Shown: in pieces, positions 6,712 to 14,508 of the stretch | Layout: each line of letters starts with the position of its first letter | How positions within the stretch are numbered: the stretch's first letter is position 1 | From: JAWXCM01 sp034408745 | Lineage (GTDB): Bacteria > Acidobacteriota > Terriglobia > Bryobacterales > Bryobacteraceae | Direction: 5' to 3' | Length of the DNA: 17,330 bases | Assembly: GCA_034408745.1 (NCBI GenBank) | Contig: JAWXCM010000119.1 | Location: 1-17,330, forward strand | Made by a program: the position numbers and the translations under genes | Notes under the pieces: generated by a model | Seen by the model: only the letters and a program-made list of their open reading frames with translations | Database searches by the model: none | What the model was told of the DNA's origin: nothing

Positions 6712-9700
6712 CTATACTTGCGCAGAATCGGCGGCTTCTGCACTGACCGGCACCGCAGGCAGAGTGAAGTGGAACGTCGACCCCTCCCCTTCCTTACCCT
6801 CAACCCAAATTTTGCCTCCGTGCTGTTCCACCGTCCGCTTGCAGATCGCCAGACCGATTCCCGTGCCCGGAACCTCCTTGCCGTGCAGCCGCTTGAACAC
6901 ACCGAAGATGCGCGTGTGATACGCCGGATTAATCCCGATCCCGTTATCGCTCACCCGGAAGTGCCACCAGTCCGCCTCCCGTTCCGCCCGAACCTCCACC
7001 CGCGGAGCGACATCCTTCACACGGTATTTCACAGCGTTCGATATCAAATTCTGCAGCACCCCCACCAGCGCGTTATAGTCGCCGTGAACAACCGGCAATT
7101 CCTCCGCCTCAATCACACCGTCCGCTTCATCCACCGCAGCCTTGCAGGCCTGACTAGCCACCTCCAGCACCGCGTCCATCGACACCGGAGCGAACGCGCG
7201 TTCCCCTTCCGCCAGAATCCGGGAATACGACAGCAAGTCGTCGATCAGCATCTGCATGCGCGACGCGGCCAACCGTATGTTCTCAAAGTGCCGCCTCGTT
7301 TCCGCATCGAACTGATCGCCCACCCGCCGTGTCAACAGCTGCGAATACAGCATCACGATTCGCAGCGGCTCCTGCAGATCATGGCTCGCCGCAAACGCGT
7401 ATTGCTCCAGCTCCGCGTTCGTCTGCCGCAGTTTCTCCTCGGTCTCCCGACGCTCCGTCACGTCGATGTTGACGCCGATCATGCGAGTCCGCTCGCCGGA
7501 TTCGTCCATCACCGGCCTGCCTCGCGATAACAGCCAGCGCACCGCGCCGTCCCGCCGCACCACGCGAAACTCAATGGACAGCAACTGCCCCGTTTCCACC
7601 GCCCGCAGGCCGGCGGCGATCGCCATTTCCCTGTCCGAGGCGTGCACGCAGTCCTTCCAGAAGTCCAGCGTCAGGAACTCCGGACCGGGCTCCACCCCAA
7701 TGAAGCGGTAGATCTCCTGCGACCATTTCACCTGCCCCGTCTTGATGTCCCACTCCCAGATCCCGAGTTCCGCGGCTTCCTTCGCCATGCGCAGCCGCTC
7801 CTCACTCTCGCGCAGCGCCTGGTCGGCCTCCCGCCGGGCGGTCACATCCAGCGCCACGCCAATCAGCCGCTTCACATCGCCCGATTCGTCCCGAACAACG
7901 TGACCCTTACCCAGGATCCATTCAATGCGTCCGTCGGGATGCACAGCCCTGTACTCGCACTCGTAGGGCAGTCCCTGCGTCACGGACCCTTCCACCGCCG
8001 CCAGCACACGGGGCAGATCGTCCGGATGCACGGTTCCCATCGCCGAATCGAAATCGGGAGGGTTGCCACCGAGTCCCGAAAGGTCCGCCAGGTTCTTCGA
8101 CCAGGTCACGTCCCCTGTACCCAGGTCCCAGTCCCACGTGGCCATATCCGCCGCGCTCAGCGCCAGACGAAGCCTCTCCTCGCTCTCCCGCAACGCGTTC
8201 TCCGCCTGCCGTCGCTCCGTCAGATCGATGCACGATCCGATGTACCCGTTGAACGTCCCGTCGGAGGCCACCAGCGGCACAGCTCGAACCAGAATCCAGC
8301 GAAACTCCCCATCGTGCCTGCGCAACCGAAATTCAAAACTGAACGCCGTGCGCTTTTCCCAGGCTTCGCTCCGACAGTCATCCCATACCCCGGCATCATC
8401 CGGATGCACTCCTTCCAGCCAGGCTCGCCCGTACTCCTCCAGTGGCATGCGGCCCGTGAATTCCAGCCATGGCCGATTCACCCAGGTGAACATACCTGAT
8501 GTATCCGCCACCCACACCAGCACCGGCGCCTGATCCGCCATCGTGCGGAAGCGCTGCTCGGTTTCCCGAATCGCCGCTTCGGCCCGAATGCGTTCGGTCA
8601 CATCCGCCACAATCGAGATCAGTTGCCGGCTGCCATCGCCCCCTCCCACAGCGGCCGTCCAACTCTGACCCATGAACGTCGTGCCGTCCCTGCGCAGGCG
8701 CACCGTCTCCGCGCCCAGCAGTGGCTGGCCCGCCAGCACCCGACGGACATTCTCCTGAAACGCCCCGCGCATTGCAGGCGGAATCGCAGGATGATACCGA
8801 CCAATGGCCTCCGCCTCCGGCCATCCATACAGCGCCTCCGCCGCGGGATTCCACAGCCGGATGGTCCCGTCCTCATCCAGTACCGTCACCGCAAGCGGAC
8901 ACGCCCGTATGAACGCCGTTAACGTCGCATTCGTGTGCCGCAGAGCCTCTTCCGCCCGTCTGCGGTCATCGATATCCGTGCAGGTGCCGAGCCACTGCAT
9001 TCTCCCGTCGCCGTTCTTAACCGGCAGAGTACGGCACAGGAACCAGCGGGCCTCGCCCGTGCAGTTAACAATCCGGTACTCCAGTTCGAACGGCTGCCCG
9101 GTACGAACCGAGTCGGCCCACGCTGCGGCCCATCGATCCGCATCTTCCGGGTGAATCGGCTTCGCCCAGTCGACGCCGACTCCGTCCTTGCTGGCTTGCC
9201 CTGTGTAGGTGGTCCATTGCTCGCTCACCCATGTGTTGTTTCCGTCCGCATCGGCCGACCATACCAGCGCAGGCACAGCGCTGACCAGCGTGCTGTACCG
9301 CCGTTCGCTCTCCCGGATTGCATCCTCGCTTTCCTTGCGGCCGTGAATGTCCACCGCGATCCCCATCCACTGCGCTTCGCCACTCTGATCGTTCAGATAG
9401 CGGCCCCGCGCCAGGTGCCAGCGAAGCGCTCCGTCGGAAGCTCGGCGGAATCGGAACTCCACCTCGTACGGCTTCCCTTCCAGCCGCTGCGCCATCGCCT
9501 CTCGAAGCGGTGCCTCGTCATCCGGATGCACCAGGTCCAGCCAGCCGTCCATCCGTGATTCTTCCAGCGTCAGGCCCGTGTACTCAGTCCAGTGGGGATT
9601 TACATAATTGATGCGCCCGTCGTGTCCGCGCGTCCATACGCACTGAGGGATGCTCTCCGCCAGGAAGCGATGCCTTTCCTCGCTCGCCCGAAGCGTGATC

Positions 9701-11130
9701 TCCGCTCGATTTCGCTCCGTAACGTCAACGGATAGTGCGATGACTCCGTTCACCGCCCCCGTCTCATTCCGCAGCGGAGTGAGAGTGGTTTGCAGATCCC
9801 GCATCTGCGCATCTCGACCACATACCTGCGTGCTGTAGCTCACAACCTGGCCACTCACGGCCCGGGTGAAATGATCGTCGGGCGTCAGTTCGACAATGCC
9901 CCGGCCCTCATGCATCTCGCCTTCACCAAAGAATTCTCGGTAGCGCCGGTTCGAACTCCGGCAAATCCCGTCCGTACCGTAGTACGACACCAGCACCGGA
10001 ACGTTGTCCATGATGGCGCTCAGCTCGGCCTCGCGAATTCGCAGCTTCGCTTCCGCATTTTGACGGTCCGTGATGTCGAGGATATAGGCCGACAGCCCGC
10101 CCTCTTCCGTCGGATACGCATGCACCTCGTACCATCGGCTGGCGCCCGGGTAACAGACCTCAAAGTGTTGCGGGGTTCCCTCCGCGTACACCTTCGCGCA
10201 GAAGGTCTCGCAGGCCGTGCCTCTTGCCTCCGGACTGACCTCGAATACATGCCTGCCGACGATATCGGCCAGCGATTTGCCCAGCTTGTCCGATACACGC
10301 TGATTCACCCACACAAAACGCCACTCGCGGTCCAGAACAATGAAGCTCTCCTGGATGCTGCCGAGAATGTCCTCGGTCTGTTTGCGCGCACGCCGCAGTT
10401 CGGCATCCGCACGGCGCCGTTCGCTGATGTCGGTCAGGTATACCGTCAGACCGCCCTCGGACGCAGGGAAGATGCGAGCCTCAAGCCAGCGATTGCTGGT
10501 CGCCTCGAACACCTCGGCCCTGCCGGCCACCCGCTCGGTCATCGCTCTGCGAAAGATCGCAGCGGCGCCGGTTTCCGCGAATGCCGGAAATGCCTGCCAG
10601 AACAGCCCGCTCGTCAGCGTTCCCCCGTCGCGGCCGCTGAGCTCCGTCGCCTTCGGGTTCACCCAGGTGAAGCGCCAATCCTGATCGAGCGCGACAAATC
10701 CGTCATCAATGCTCTCCAGCAGTTCGGCCAGCCGCGCGCGGCTCAGTGAGGCATTGCGGTCAGAGATGCGGACACGTTGCCGATGGTGCCGGTATCCGTC
10801 GACAAAGAAAGTGCACAGCAGGCCCGTGACAAAGTACAGCAGCATCCCCACCGACGCTTCCGTTGTCTCCGGAATCAGTGAGCTGTACGGCGGCACAAAG
10901 TACAGCAGCGCCAGAAGCGCCCCCGCTGTCGTGCTCAGAATCCCCGCGTTGAAGCCCCCAAACCAGGTGCTGGCCATGATCGCCGGAATGAACGTCATTA
11001 CCGGCATCGTTTCGCCCAGCAAGGGTGTCAGCGCGAATCGGACAAAGAATGCGATTGCCGTCAGCAGCAGAGACGCCAAAAGCGCACGTACACCAGACAA
11101 CGGAGTGCTGTTTCCATTCCCCGCCGACAT
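6712..11130 (-). CDS. Membrane-anchored sensor histidine kinase with nine PAS domains
   Basis: A 1472-residue sensor kinase. Residues 13-112 carry about four hydrophobic segments resembling a DUF4118 (KdpD-like) membrane domain. Nine PAS/PAC units follow, at roughly 130-240, 250-358, 366-474, 485-600, 610-725, 733-848, 858-973, 985-1100 and 1111-1228. Several end in a DVTER-type PAC motif joined by ALRESEERL-like linkers. The HisKA domain has phospho-acceptor H1250 in ASHDLQEPLR. The ATPase domain shows NLISNAVKY (N1365), DNGIGI (1395-1400) and PGTGIGLAI (1421-1429). There is no receiver domain and no response regulator gene in the window. No haem or flavin residue could be assigned to any PAS, so the signal is unknown. 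The ATG is 2 nt after the antitoxin stop. Confidence 0.95.
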   Translation of the reverse strand: MSAGNGNSTPLSGVRALLASLLLTAIAFFVRFALTPLLGETMPVMTFIPAIMASTWFGGFNAGILSTTAGALLALLYFVPPYSSLIPETTEASVGMLLYFVTGLLCTFFVDGYRHHRQRVRISDRNASLSRARLAELLESIDDGFVALDQDWRFTWVNPKATELSGRDGGTLTSGLFWQAFPAFAETGAAAIFRRAMTERVAGRAEVFEATSNRWLEARIFPASEGGLTVYLTDISERRRADAELRRARKQTEDILGSIQESFIVLDREWRFVWVNQRVSDKLGKSLADIVGRHVFEVSPEARGTACETFCAKVYAEGTPQHFEVCYPGASRWYEVHAYPTEEGGLSAYILDITDRQNAEAKLRIREAELSAIMDNVPVLVSYYGTDGICRSSNRRYREFFGEGEMHEGRGIVELTPDDHFTRAVSGQVVSYSTQVCGRDAQMRDLQTTLTPLRNETGAVNGVIALSVDVTERNRAEITLRASEERHRFLAESIPQCVWTRGHDGRINYVNPHWTEYTGLTLEESRMDGWLDLVHPDDEAPLREAMAQRLEGKPYEVEFRFRRASDGALRWHLARGRYLNDQSGEAQWMGIAVDIHGRKESEDAIRESERRYSTLVSAVPALVWSADADGNNTWVSEQWTTYTGQASKDGVGVDWAKPIHPEDADRWAAAWADSVRTGQPFELEYRIVNCTGEARWFLCRTLPVKNGDGRMQWLGTCTDIDDRRRAEEALRHTNATLTAFIRACPLAVTVLDEDGTIRLWNPAAEALYGWPEAEAIGRYHPAIPPAMRGAFQENVRRVLAGQPLLGAETVRLRRDGTTFMGQSWTAAVGGGDGSRQLISIVADVTERIRAEAAIRETEQRFRTMADQAPVLVWVADTSGMFTWVNRPWLEFTGRMPLEEYGRAWLEGVHPDDAGVWDDCRSEAWEKRTAFSFEFRLRRHDGEFRWILVRAVPLVASDGTFNGYIGSCIDLTERRQAENALRESEERLRLALSAADMATWDWDLGTGDVTWSKNLADLSGLGGNPPDFDSAMGTVHPDDLPRVLAAVEGSVTQGLPYECEYRAVHPDGRIEWILGKGHVVRDESGDVKRLIGVALDVTARREADQALRESEERLRMAKEAAELGIWEWDIKTGQVKWSQEIYRFIGVEPGPEFLTLDFWKDCVHASDREMAIAAGLRAVETGQLLSIEFRVVRRDGAVRWLLSRGRPVMDESGERTRMIGVNIDVTERRETEEKLRQTNAELEQYAFAASHDLQEPLRIVMLYSQLLTRRVGDQFDAETRRHFENIRLAASRMQMLIDDLLSYSRILAEGERAFAPVSMDAVLEVASQACKAAVDEADGVIEAEELPVVHGDYNALVGVLQNLISNAVKYRVKDVAPRVEVRAEREADWWHFRVSDNGIGINPAYHTRIFGVFKRLHGKEVPGTGIGLAICKRTVEQHGGKIWVEGKEGEGSTFHFTLPAVPVSAEAADSAQV

Positions 11131-11132
11131 CG

Positions 11133-11372
11133 TCAGTCAGCCTCGGCCTGCAAAACAGGTGTCAGTTCGCGTCGAACGCCGGCCAGCGCTTCCAGGCGAA
11201 TTACGTAGTCCAGCAGTTCCTGATAGGCGGAAGCGTCCTGCACCACTACTTCAGCCCGTCCGTTCAATGTCAATACCACTGGGCGTCCGGTGCTGCGAAG
11301 GTGACCCAGCATCTCACTGGTCTGCCGCTTAAAGTCGCTGAGGGAGTGAATGTCTTTGCCAATATGCAACAT
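11133..11372 (-). CDS. Phd/YefM-family antitoxin-like protein, no toxin adjacent
   Basis: A 79-residue protein with the Phd/YefM N-terminal DNA-binding pattern: DIHSLSDFKRQTSEMLGHLRSTGRPVVLTLNGRAEVVVQDASAYQ in outline, with the diagnostic GRPVVLTLNG and VVVQDASAYQ strands. Residues 55-79 would be the toxin-binding tail. The start at 11372 is chosen over the upstream GTG at 11438 because the family begins at MLHIGKDI and an AGGA lies 9 nt upstream. Such antitoxins normally precede a RelE/ParE-type toxin, but here the next gene, 2 nt on, is the giant histidine kinase. It may be an orphan regulator that represses its own operon. Confidence 0.85.
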   Translation of the reverse strand: MLHIGKDIHSLSDFKRQTSEMLGHLRSTGRPVVLTLNGRAEVVVQDASAYQELLDYVIRLEALAGVRRELTPVLQAEAD

Positions 11373-11601
11373 GCAATGCTGTCCTAAGTTTGCACTAAAT
11401 TTGATGCACGTTCGAGCCGAAGACGCCCGCGGCACCAAAACTGTTTCACGGATAATCTCACATGGCTCAGCACCCCCCCGACTGGCGGAGGACCCGAAAT
11501 TACATCTGGTTCTGCCTCGATTTACAAAAACTCACGTCAGCTTCGGTAACGGGAACCCGCGACGCGCGCGTGTTACAGTTCGCCCTGAAGGTGATTCTTA
11601 A
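11373..11601 (+). other. Divergent intergenic region
   Basis: These 229 bp separate the minus-strand antitoxin/kinase set from the plus-strand DUF336/DinB pair, so promoters for both are expected here. By eye I could not find a convincing -35/-10 pair for either direction. A GATAAT at 11451-11456 lacks a -35 partner. The plus-strand Shine-Dalgarno AAGGTG at 11588-11593 is clear. A short near-repeat (TTTGCAC and TTTGATGCAC, about 11389-11409) lies just upstream of the antitoxin start and might be an operator. Confidence 0.4.
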
Positions 11602-12021
11602 TTGCAGACCACTCAATCCATCGACTACGCCGAGGCCAAAGCCATCGTCGACGCCATCGCCGCAAAGTGCATGGAAATGGGAACGGCGACCGTCATCGCT
11701 GTCTCCGATCCTCACGGCGAACTGATCGCGTTCGCGCGCATGGACGGAGCGCCCATCACTTCCATCCGCATCGCGGAAAACAAAGCCTGGACCGCCGCCC
11801 GATCCCGCACGCCAACTAAAGATATTGGCGACCGCGTGCGTAGCCCCGACAGAGGCTTCGACATTGCTTATTTCGGCGACCCGCGCTTCGTGGGCTGGGG
11901 CGGTGGCATTCCTGTCTGGCGCAACGGCGTGGTCGTCGGAGCTGTCGCAGTCAGCGGACTCACGTCTGCCGAAGATGTCGAACTCGCCGCGTTCGGCGCT
12001 ACCCTGATAGCGGGAAACTGA
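11602..12021 (+). CDS. GlcG/HbpS-like haem-binding family protein (DUF336)
   Basis: A 139-residue single-domain protein with the DUF336 pattern: SIDYAEAKAIVDAIAAKCMEMG at the start, DPHGELIAFARMDGAP at 36-51, ENKAWTAA at 59-66, and the glycine-rich WGGGIPVWRNGVVVGAVAVSG at 99-119. Relatives include GlcG, haem-degrading HbpS and PduO C-terminal domains; their ligands vary, so haem binding here is only a family inference. The start is TTG at 11602, supported by AAGGTG 8 nt upstream and by the lack of an equally placed ATG. No signal peptide is seen, so it is probably cytoplasmic. It lies 3 bp ahead of the DinB-like gene and is likely co-transcribed. Confidence 0.85.
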   Translation: MQTTQSIDYAEAKAIVDAIAAKCMEMGTATVIAVSDPHGELIAFARMDGAPITSIRIAENKAWTAARSRTPTKDIGDRVRSPDRGFDIAYFGDPRFVGWGGGIPVWRNGVVVGAVAVSGLTSAEDVELAAFGATLIAGN

Positions 12022-12024
12022 CCA

Positions 12025-12507
12025 ATGCAAAGCGCCGAACTTGCCGCCCTTTTCGCTCGAGACCTCAAACGCCTGGTGCAGGAAATCGAAGCCTTCCCCG
12101 ATGACCAGACGCTGTGGCAAATCTGCCCAGGCATCGGCAACTCCGCCGGAAATCTCGCCCTCCACCTCGAAGGAAATCTTCGTGACTTTGTCGGCCGGCT
12201 GCTGGGCCACATCGAATTTGCCCGCCAGCGCGACCTGGAATTCAGTAGCCGCGGCCTGACGCGCGACGAGATACTCGCACGGCTCCAGCCTTTAATCGAC
12301 ATGGTGCAGACCGTGATTAGCGGACTTACGCCGGAAATTATGGCCGCGCCATACCCGGTGTCGCAACTCGGGCCAATGTCGTCGGGCCAGTTTCTGATTC
12401 ACGTCTACGGCCACCTCAGCTACCACCTCGGACAGATCGATTACGCCCGCCGCTTCTTTACCGGACAGGGCGCCATCACTCTCACGCAGCTTCACCCCCA
12501 GCCCTGA
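12025..12507 (+). CDS. DinB-like four-helix metal-binding protein
   Basis: A 160-residue all-helical protein with the DinB/YfiT-like layout. A helix carries H47 (GNLALHLEGNLRDFVG), and a later helix carries H130 and H134 (HVYGHLSYHLGQIDYARR), the histidine triad that binds a divalent metal in this superfamily. Known relatives include thiol transferases with bacillithiol or mycothiol and many proteins of unknown role; nothing here fixes the substrate. ATG at 12025 is 3 bp behind the DUF336 stop, with GGGAAA upstream. A strong hairpin starts 9 bp after its stop, so it probably ends the transcript. Confidence 0.82.
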   Translation: MQSAELAALFARDLKRLVQEIEAFPDDQTLWQICPGIGNSAGNLALHLEGNLRDFVGRLLGHIEFARQRDLEFSSRGLTRDEILARLQPLIDMVQTVISGLTPEIMAAPYPVSQLGPMSSGQFLIHVYGHLSYHLGQIDYARRFFTGQGAITLTQLHPQP

Positions 12508-12515
12508 TTTCATCG

Positions 12516-12547
12516 ACACTCGGGCGAGTGCCTGCCCGCCCGAGTGT
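12516..12547 (+). terminator. Hairpin after the DinB-like gene
   Basis: ACACTCGGGCG (12516-12526) and CGCCCGAGTGT (12537-12547) form a perfect 11-bp GC-rich stem with a 10-nt loop. It begins 9 bp after the DinB-like stop. The tail is U-poor (TTCCCGATTCC), so efficiency is uncertain, but placement between two plus-strand genes fits a terminator. Confidence 0.65.
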
Positions 12548-12593
12548 TCCCGATTCCGCTAAAATCAAGACCGTAATTCCCATTGGAGGCAAG

Positions 12594-13247
12594 ATGCTGC
12601 AATTCTATTTGCTGGCGGCTGCGCTCTTTCAGGCACCGGCAAACGAGCCCAAACTCGCCACAGTCGAAGGCTCGGTAGTACACGCTGCTTCGAAGGTCCC
12701 CATCCGCAAAGCGAAAGTGACTTTGCAGGCGCTGGAAAATGATCAGTCACAGACAGCGGAATCGGGAGACGACGGCAAGTATTCCGTGAAGGACGTCAAG
12801 CCTGGCCGCTATCGCATCAGAGCCGAGAAGACCGGCTATGAAACCTCTGGTTTCGGCGCAAAACGCATCGGCGACGCAGTCGGCCAGCTCCTTGTGGTGG
12901 GAGCCGGCGGGGCCCTCGCCAGCATCGATATCGCTTTGCCGAAGCAGGGTGCCATCGCAGGCAAAGTGCTCGACAGCAGCGGCGAGCCCGTCAACGCGGC
13001 ACTCGTCATGGCCCTTGCCAGCATGTACTACCAGAATGGCCGCAAAGCCCGAATCCCGCGTGGCGCCGTCCCCGTCATTGCCAACGACCTCGGCGAATAC
13101 CGTGTCGGACAGCTCCCCCCAGGCAAGTACATCATCTGCGCCATTCCGAAGAACTACTATTCGCCCAACGCACCCCTGACAAGGACTCGAAACCAGAGGT
13201 CGCCGACGCCGATATCACCGCCTGCTATCCCGGCACAGGCGATATGA
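12594..13247 (+). CDS. Secreted carboxypeptidase-regulatory-like repeat protein, 5' part of a split gene
   Basis: A probable signal peptide (MLQFYLLAAALFQAPA) leads two beta-sandwich carboxypeptidase-regulatory-like units: about residues 20-100 (VEGSVVHAASKVPIRKAKVTL ... GKYSVKDVKPGRYRIRAEKTGY) and about 118-190 (GAIAGKVLDSSGEPVNAALV ... LGEYRVGQLPPGKYIICAIPKN). The ATG at 12594 is chosen over the GTG at 12528 because GGAGG sits at 12585-12589, a signal peptide follows, and the GTG lies inside the hairpin. The last 23 or so residues (TRTRNQRSPTP...) look like out-of-frame reading: the family pattern resumes in the -1 frame from about 13178. TAAAAT at 12560-12565 is a possible -10 box. The role is unknown; such domains are usually cell-surface structural units. 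Confidence 0.75.
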   Translation: MLQFYLLAAALFQAPANEPKLATVEGSVVHAASKVPIRKAKVTLQALENDQSQTAESGDDGKYSVKDVKPGRYRIRAEKTGYETSGFGAKRIGDAVGQLLVVGAGGALASIDIALPKQGAIAGKVLDSSGEPVNAALVMALASMYYQNGRKARIPRGAVPVIANDLGEYRVGQLPPGKYIICAIPKNYYSPNAPLTRTRNQRSPTPISPPAIPAQAI

Positions 13248-14215
13248 GCCAGGCATCGGAAATCACCATCGGCGACGGCAGCGAAATTCCCTCTACCGAC
13301 ATCCGTCTCGCCAGGGTAAAAACGGTCACCGTGCAGGGTCGCCTCACCAACGTCCCCGCCTCCGCCGGAAGCATCACCCTGCTGAACCTCAACACGAAAT
13401 CCGCCGGACCCATGGGCAACGCCATCCACCCCCGAGCCATGGTCCAAAGCGCCGAGGGCAAGTTCGAGTTTAAGAACGTGCCCGCGGGAACCTACATCCT
13501 TCACACCTTGCCAACCGGCCTCGGCAACGCGCCATTCCTCGTAAAATCGGAGCTCATCGTGGGCGACCGCCCACTCCAAAATCTCGAAATCCCCGTAGTC
13601 GTGCCATTTGAAATCAAGGGGAAGGTGCAGGCCGAGCCCGGCCCGGAACTCAAGATGCCCTCCATCCGCGTCATCCTAAGCGGCGCTGACGACATCACGC
13701 CCGCGGTCGCCATGGCCAGCGCCACGGCGGAAGGCGACCTCACGCTCGCCAACGTCGTGCCGGGCCGATATCGGATCACGCTCGCCGGCATTCCAGCCAC
13801 GCACTACATTCGGGAGATCCGCGCGGGCGACCAGCAGGCGCAAGGCGATGAAATCGAAATCGGTGGCTCAGGCACCACGCTGAATATCGCGCTCGCTCTC
13901 GGCAAATCGGACTTCACAGGCTCCGTCAAAAACGAGAAGAGCGAGCCGTACGCCGGAGCCACAGTGGCCTTCATCCCGAACCCCATGCGAGCCTTCCTCA
14001 TGCGCATCTCGCGCACCGATCAGAGCGGCGCCTTCCGCATGCGCAACGCGCCCCCCGGCGACTACCGCGTCATCGCGTTCGACAGCATCGACATCGGTGC
14101 TCTCGAAAACGAGGAATTCCTGAAGCCATTTGTATCGAAGATGAAGGCTGTAAAAGTGGAAGATGGCGGCTCGCAAACTCTCGACCTGACAATAGTTCCG
14201 GGAATTCGCGAGTAA
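13244..14215 (+). CDS. Carboxypeptidase-regulatory-like repeat protein, 3' part of the same split gene
   Basis: This frame continues the repeat protein. Read back past its ATG it stays open and gives DKDSKPEVADADITACYPGTGD, joining smoothly to the NYYSPNAP end of the 5' part, so the ATG at 13244 is probably internal. It holds about three more beta-sandwich units: VTVQGRLTNVPASAG...FKNVPAGTYILHT, FEIKGKVQAEPG...ANVVPGRYRITLAG, and DFTGSVKNEKSEPYAGA...RNAPPGDYRVIAFD, each ending in a PG-Y strand. The ATG overlaps the upstream TGA as ATGA, so re-initiation is conceivable. No membrane anchor or sorting signal is visible at the C-terminus. Confidence 0.75.
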   Translation: MSQASEITIGDGSEIPSTDIRLARVKTVTVQGRLTNVPASAGSITLLNLNTKSAGPMGNAIHPRAMVQSAEGKFEFKNVPAGTYILHTLPTGLGNAPFLVKSELIVGDRPLQNLEIPVVVPFEIKGKVQAEPGPELKMPSIRVILSGADDITPAVAMASATAEGDLTLANVVPGRYRITLAGIPATHYIREIRAGDQQAQGDEIEIGGSGTTLNIALALGKSDFTGSVKNEKSEPYAGATVAFIPNPMRAFLMRISRTDQSGAFRMRNAPPGDYRVIAFDSIDIGALENEEFLKPFVSKMKAVKVEDGGSQTLDLTIVPGIRE

Positions 14216-14226
14216 CTACCGGCGCT

Positions 14227-14505
14227 TTACGGGGCCTCGGAGTGGCCGAGGTCCCGTTCCGGCGCAATTCGATCCCGTACTCGCCGCTTTAATTCTTTAA
14301 TCTCCGGAAATCCGCCGTCCTCGGCCCGCGACCAGATCGTCGAGCCGTCCACGCGAATCTCAAACACGCCGCCCACACCCGGAATCAGCGCAATCTCGCC
14401 GATATCGGTTCCGAACGTTGTCAGCAGTTCCTGCGCCATCCATCCCGACCGCAAAAGCCACCGGCATTGCGTGCAATATTCGATTTCGATTCGCGGCGTG
14501 GCCAT
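14227..14505 (-). CDS. Rdx/SelW-like thioredoxin-fold protein
   Basis: A 92-residue protein of the SelT/SelW/SelH (Rdx) family. The redox motif CTQC (C11, C14) sits after the first beta-strand in EIEYCTQCRWLLRSGWMAQELL; eukaryotic SelW has selenocysteine at the second Cys position, here an ordinary Cys. GGVFEIRVDGSTIWSRAEDGGFPEIKELKRRVRD is the family's C-terminal pattern. It is presumed a small cytoplasmic thiol redox protein; its partner is unknown. ATG at 14505 is 3 bp after the SDR stop, with GGAGA 8 nt upstream, so it is the last gene of this operon. Confidence 0.9.
   Translation of the reverse strand: MATPRIEIEYCTQCRWLLRSGWMAQELLTTFGTDIGEIALIPGVGGVFEIRVDGSTIWSRAEDGGFPEIKELKRRVRDRIAPERDLGHSEAP
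14229..14257. terminator. Hairpin between convergent genes
   Basis: ACGGGGCCTCGG (14229-14240) and CCGAGGTCCCGT (14246-14257) pair over 12 bp, with one position that is G-T or A-C depending on the strand read, around a 5-nt loop. It starts 13 bp after the plus-strand repeat gene and overlaps the last codons of the minus-strand SelW-like gene. Neither side has a clear U-run. It may act for both converging transcripts. Confidence 0.5.
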
Positions 14506-14508
14506 GAA

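Noticed and set aside
7440..8240. DNA repeats seen as similar stretches around the Arg/Glu-rich linkers of the kinase
   Set aside because: They are explained by the repeated PAS-linker helices in the protein and not by a mobile or regulatory repeat.
6583..10749. Long plus-strand frames opposite the histidine kinase
   Set aside because: They are antisense to clear PAS, HisKA and ATPase coding sequence, with no signal or domain pattern of their own.
11373..11438. N-terminal extension of the antitoxin to the start at 11438
   Set aside because: The added residues do not fit the Phd/YefM family, and a good ribosome site precedes the ATG at 11372.
11521..11579. Possible promoters for the DUF336 gene (TTTACA at 11521; TACAGT at 11574)
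   Set aside because: Neither has an acceptable partner box at 16-18 nt, and the second would leave almost no leader before the ribosome site.
11500..12210. 236-codon minus-strand frame opposite the DUF336 and DinB-like genes
   Set aside because: The plus-strand genes have clear family motifs, and this frame is their complement.
12528..12593. GTG start at 12528 for the repeat protein
   Set aside because: It falls inside a strong hairpin, and a GGAGG plus signal peptide support the ATG at 12594.
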